Assembly (NCBI GenBank): GCA_018969455.1
Contig: JAGWYI010000236.1
Coordinates: 1-6,737, forward strand
Direction: 5' to 3'
DNA from: Bacteroidota bacterium
GTDB lineage: Bacteria; Bacteroidota; Bacteroidia; Chitinophagales; Saprospiraceae
DNA length: 6,737 bases
In this document: positions 6,318 to 6,737 of the stretch, piece by piece
Layout of the letters: each line of letters starts with the position of its first letter
Numbering within the stretch: the first letter of the stretch is position 1
The notes under the pieces: model-generated
Databases searched by the model: none
Seen by the model: the letters and a program-made list of their open reading frames with translations, nothing else
What the model was told of the DNA's origin: nothing
Made by a program: the position numbers and the translations under genes

Positions 6318-6737
6318 TAATTTGCGAAAATCATTTTCCGGCTGTCGATGGGTTTTCCATCAAGTACAAGGCTGTACAACAAGGCGCCCCGCATACCGTA
6401 ACCATGTGTGTAAAGTATTTCGTTTAATCCTGTTTGTAGTTGCACCGGGATTATCTCTAAAATATTCCCTTTCAGATCGGAAATTTGAATACAGGCCTTT
6501 TGATGGCTTGGTATTTCATTTACATACCAGCTGATCCAGGTCGCTTCATCGAATGGGTTGGGTTTGTTTTGAAACAATTGAATGGGCTTTTCCGATGCTT
6601 CCGGGTCAGAAACAGCCACCGTTGTTACAATTTTTTCTGGTCCGAAAAGGCTTTCTACACCTTGGTCATTTTGGCGTGCCAGGCTCATAATGAGTGGGCC
6701 TGTAGGGTTGCAAGGCACCATAGCGGATGCGCCTCCG
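6317..6737 (-). CDS. C-terminal part of a secreted protein with a type IX sorting domain; 5' end outside the window
   Basis: The reading frame is open to the right edge, so only the last 139 residues are seen. The final 87 or so form a type A T9SS C-terminal sorting domain: LFQNKPNPFDEATWISWYV begins the beta-sandwich, CIQISDLKGNI and the GLNEI turn follow, then ALLYSLVLDGKPIDSRKMIFAN ends the chain. In Bacteroidota such domains direct cargo across the outer membrane, where they are usually cleaved and the protein is anchored to A-LPS or released. The 50 residues before it (SAMVPCNPTGP, SLARQNDQG) belong to an exported domain I do not recognise. A Met at 6721 is internal, since codons upstream of it are open. 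The function of the cargo cannot be told from this piece. Confidence 0.85.
   Translation of the reverse strand, partial: GGASAMVPCNPTGPLIMSLARQNDQGVESLFGPEKIVTTVAVSDPEASEKPIQLFQNKPNPFDEATWISWYVNEIPSHQKACIQISDLKGNILEIIPVQLQTGLNEILYTHGYGMRGALLYSLVLDGKPIDSRKMIFAN

Overview
This window looks like ordinary chromosomal DNA from a member of the Bacteroidota. Four things point there: EF-Tu, LpxH-type and RprY-type proteins that read like Bacteroidota versions; a C-terminal type IX secretion sorting domain on the last gene; TAnnTTTG-type -7 promoter boxes instead of TATAAT; and no clear Shine-Dalgarno sequences. The class cannot be fixed by eye; Saprospiria or Chitinophagia is a guess.

Left part (1-1943): a minus-strand translation operon. 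A promoter near 1800 reads leftward through tRNA-Thr(UGU), tRNA-Tyr(GUA), tRNA-Gly(UCC) and tRNA-Thr(GGU) into tuf (EF-Tu), whose 3' end lies beyond base 1. The gene order matches E. coli thrU-tyrU-glyT-thrT-tufB. None of the tRNA genes encodes its 3' CCA. The spacers carry inverted repeats that no gene explains, and the tRNA-Tyr gene has two non-canonical positions.

Middle part (1944-4377): three plus-strand genes. A class I SAM-dependent O-methyltransferase is followed, after its own promoter gap, by an OmpR/RprY-type response regulator. An alpha/beta hydrolase starts 11 bp after the regulator and is probably co-transcribed with it. No histidine kinase is present.

Right part (4361-6737): an envelope-biogenesis pair transcribed divergently. 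On the minus strand is an LpxH-type UDP-2,3-diacylglucosamine diphosphatase (lipid A synthesis), probably starting at a GTG at 5140. On the plus strand is HldD, the ADP-heptose epimerase that makes the LPS inner-core heptose donor. LpxH overlaps the hydrolase tail-to-tail by 17 bp. After a 30-bp convergent gap with a possible hairpin terminator comes the C-terminal end of a minus-strand T9SS cargo protein, cut by the window edge.

I see no mobile element, CRISPR array, phage gene or obviously new system. The most unusual items are the structured spacers of the tRNA-tuf operon and the odd tRNA-Tyr.
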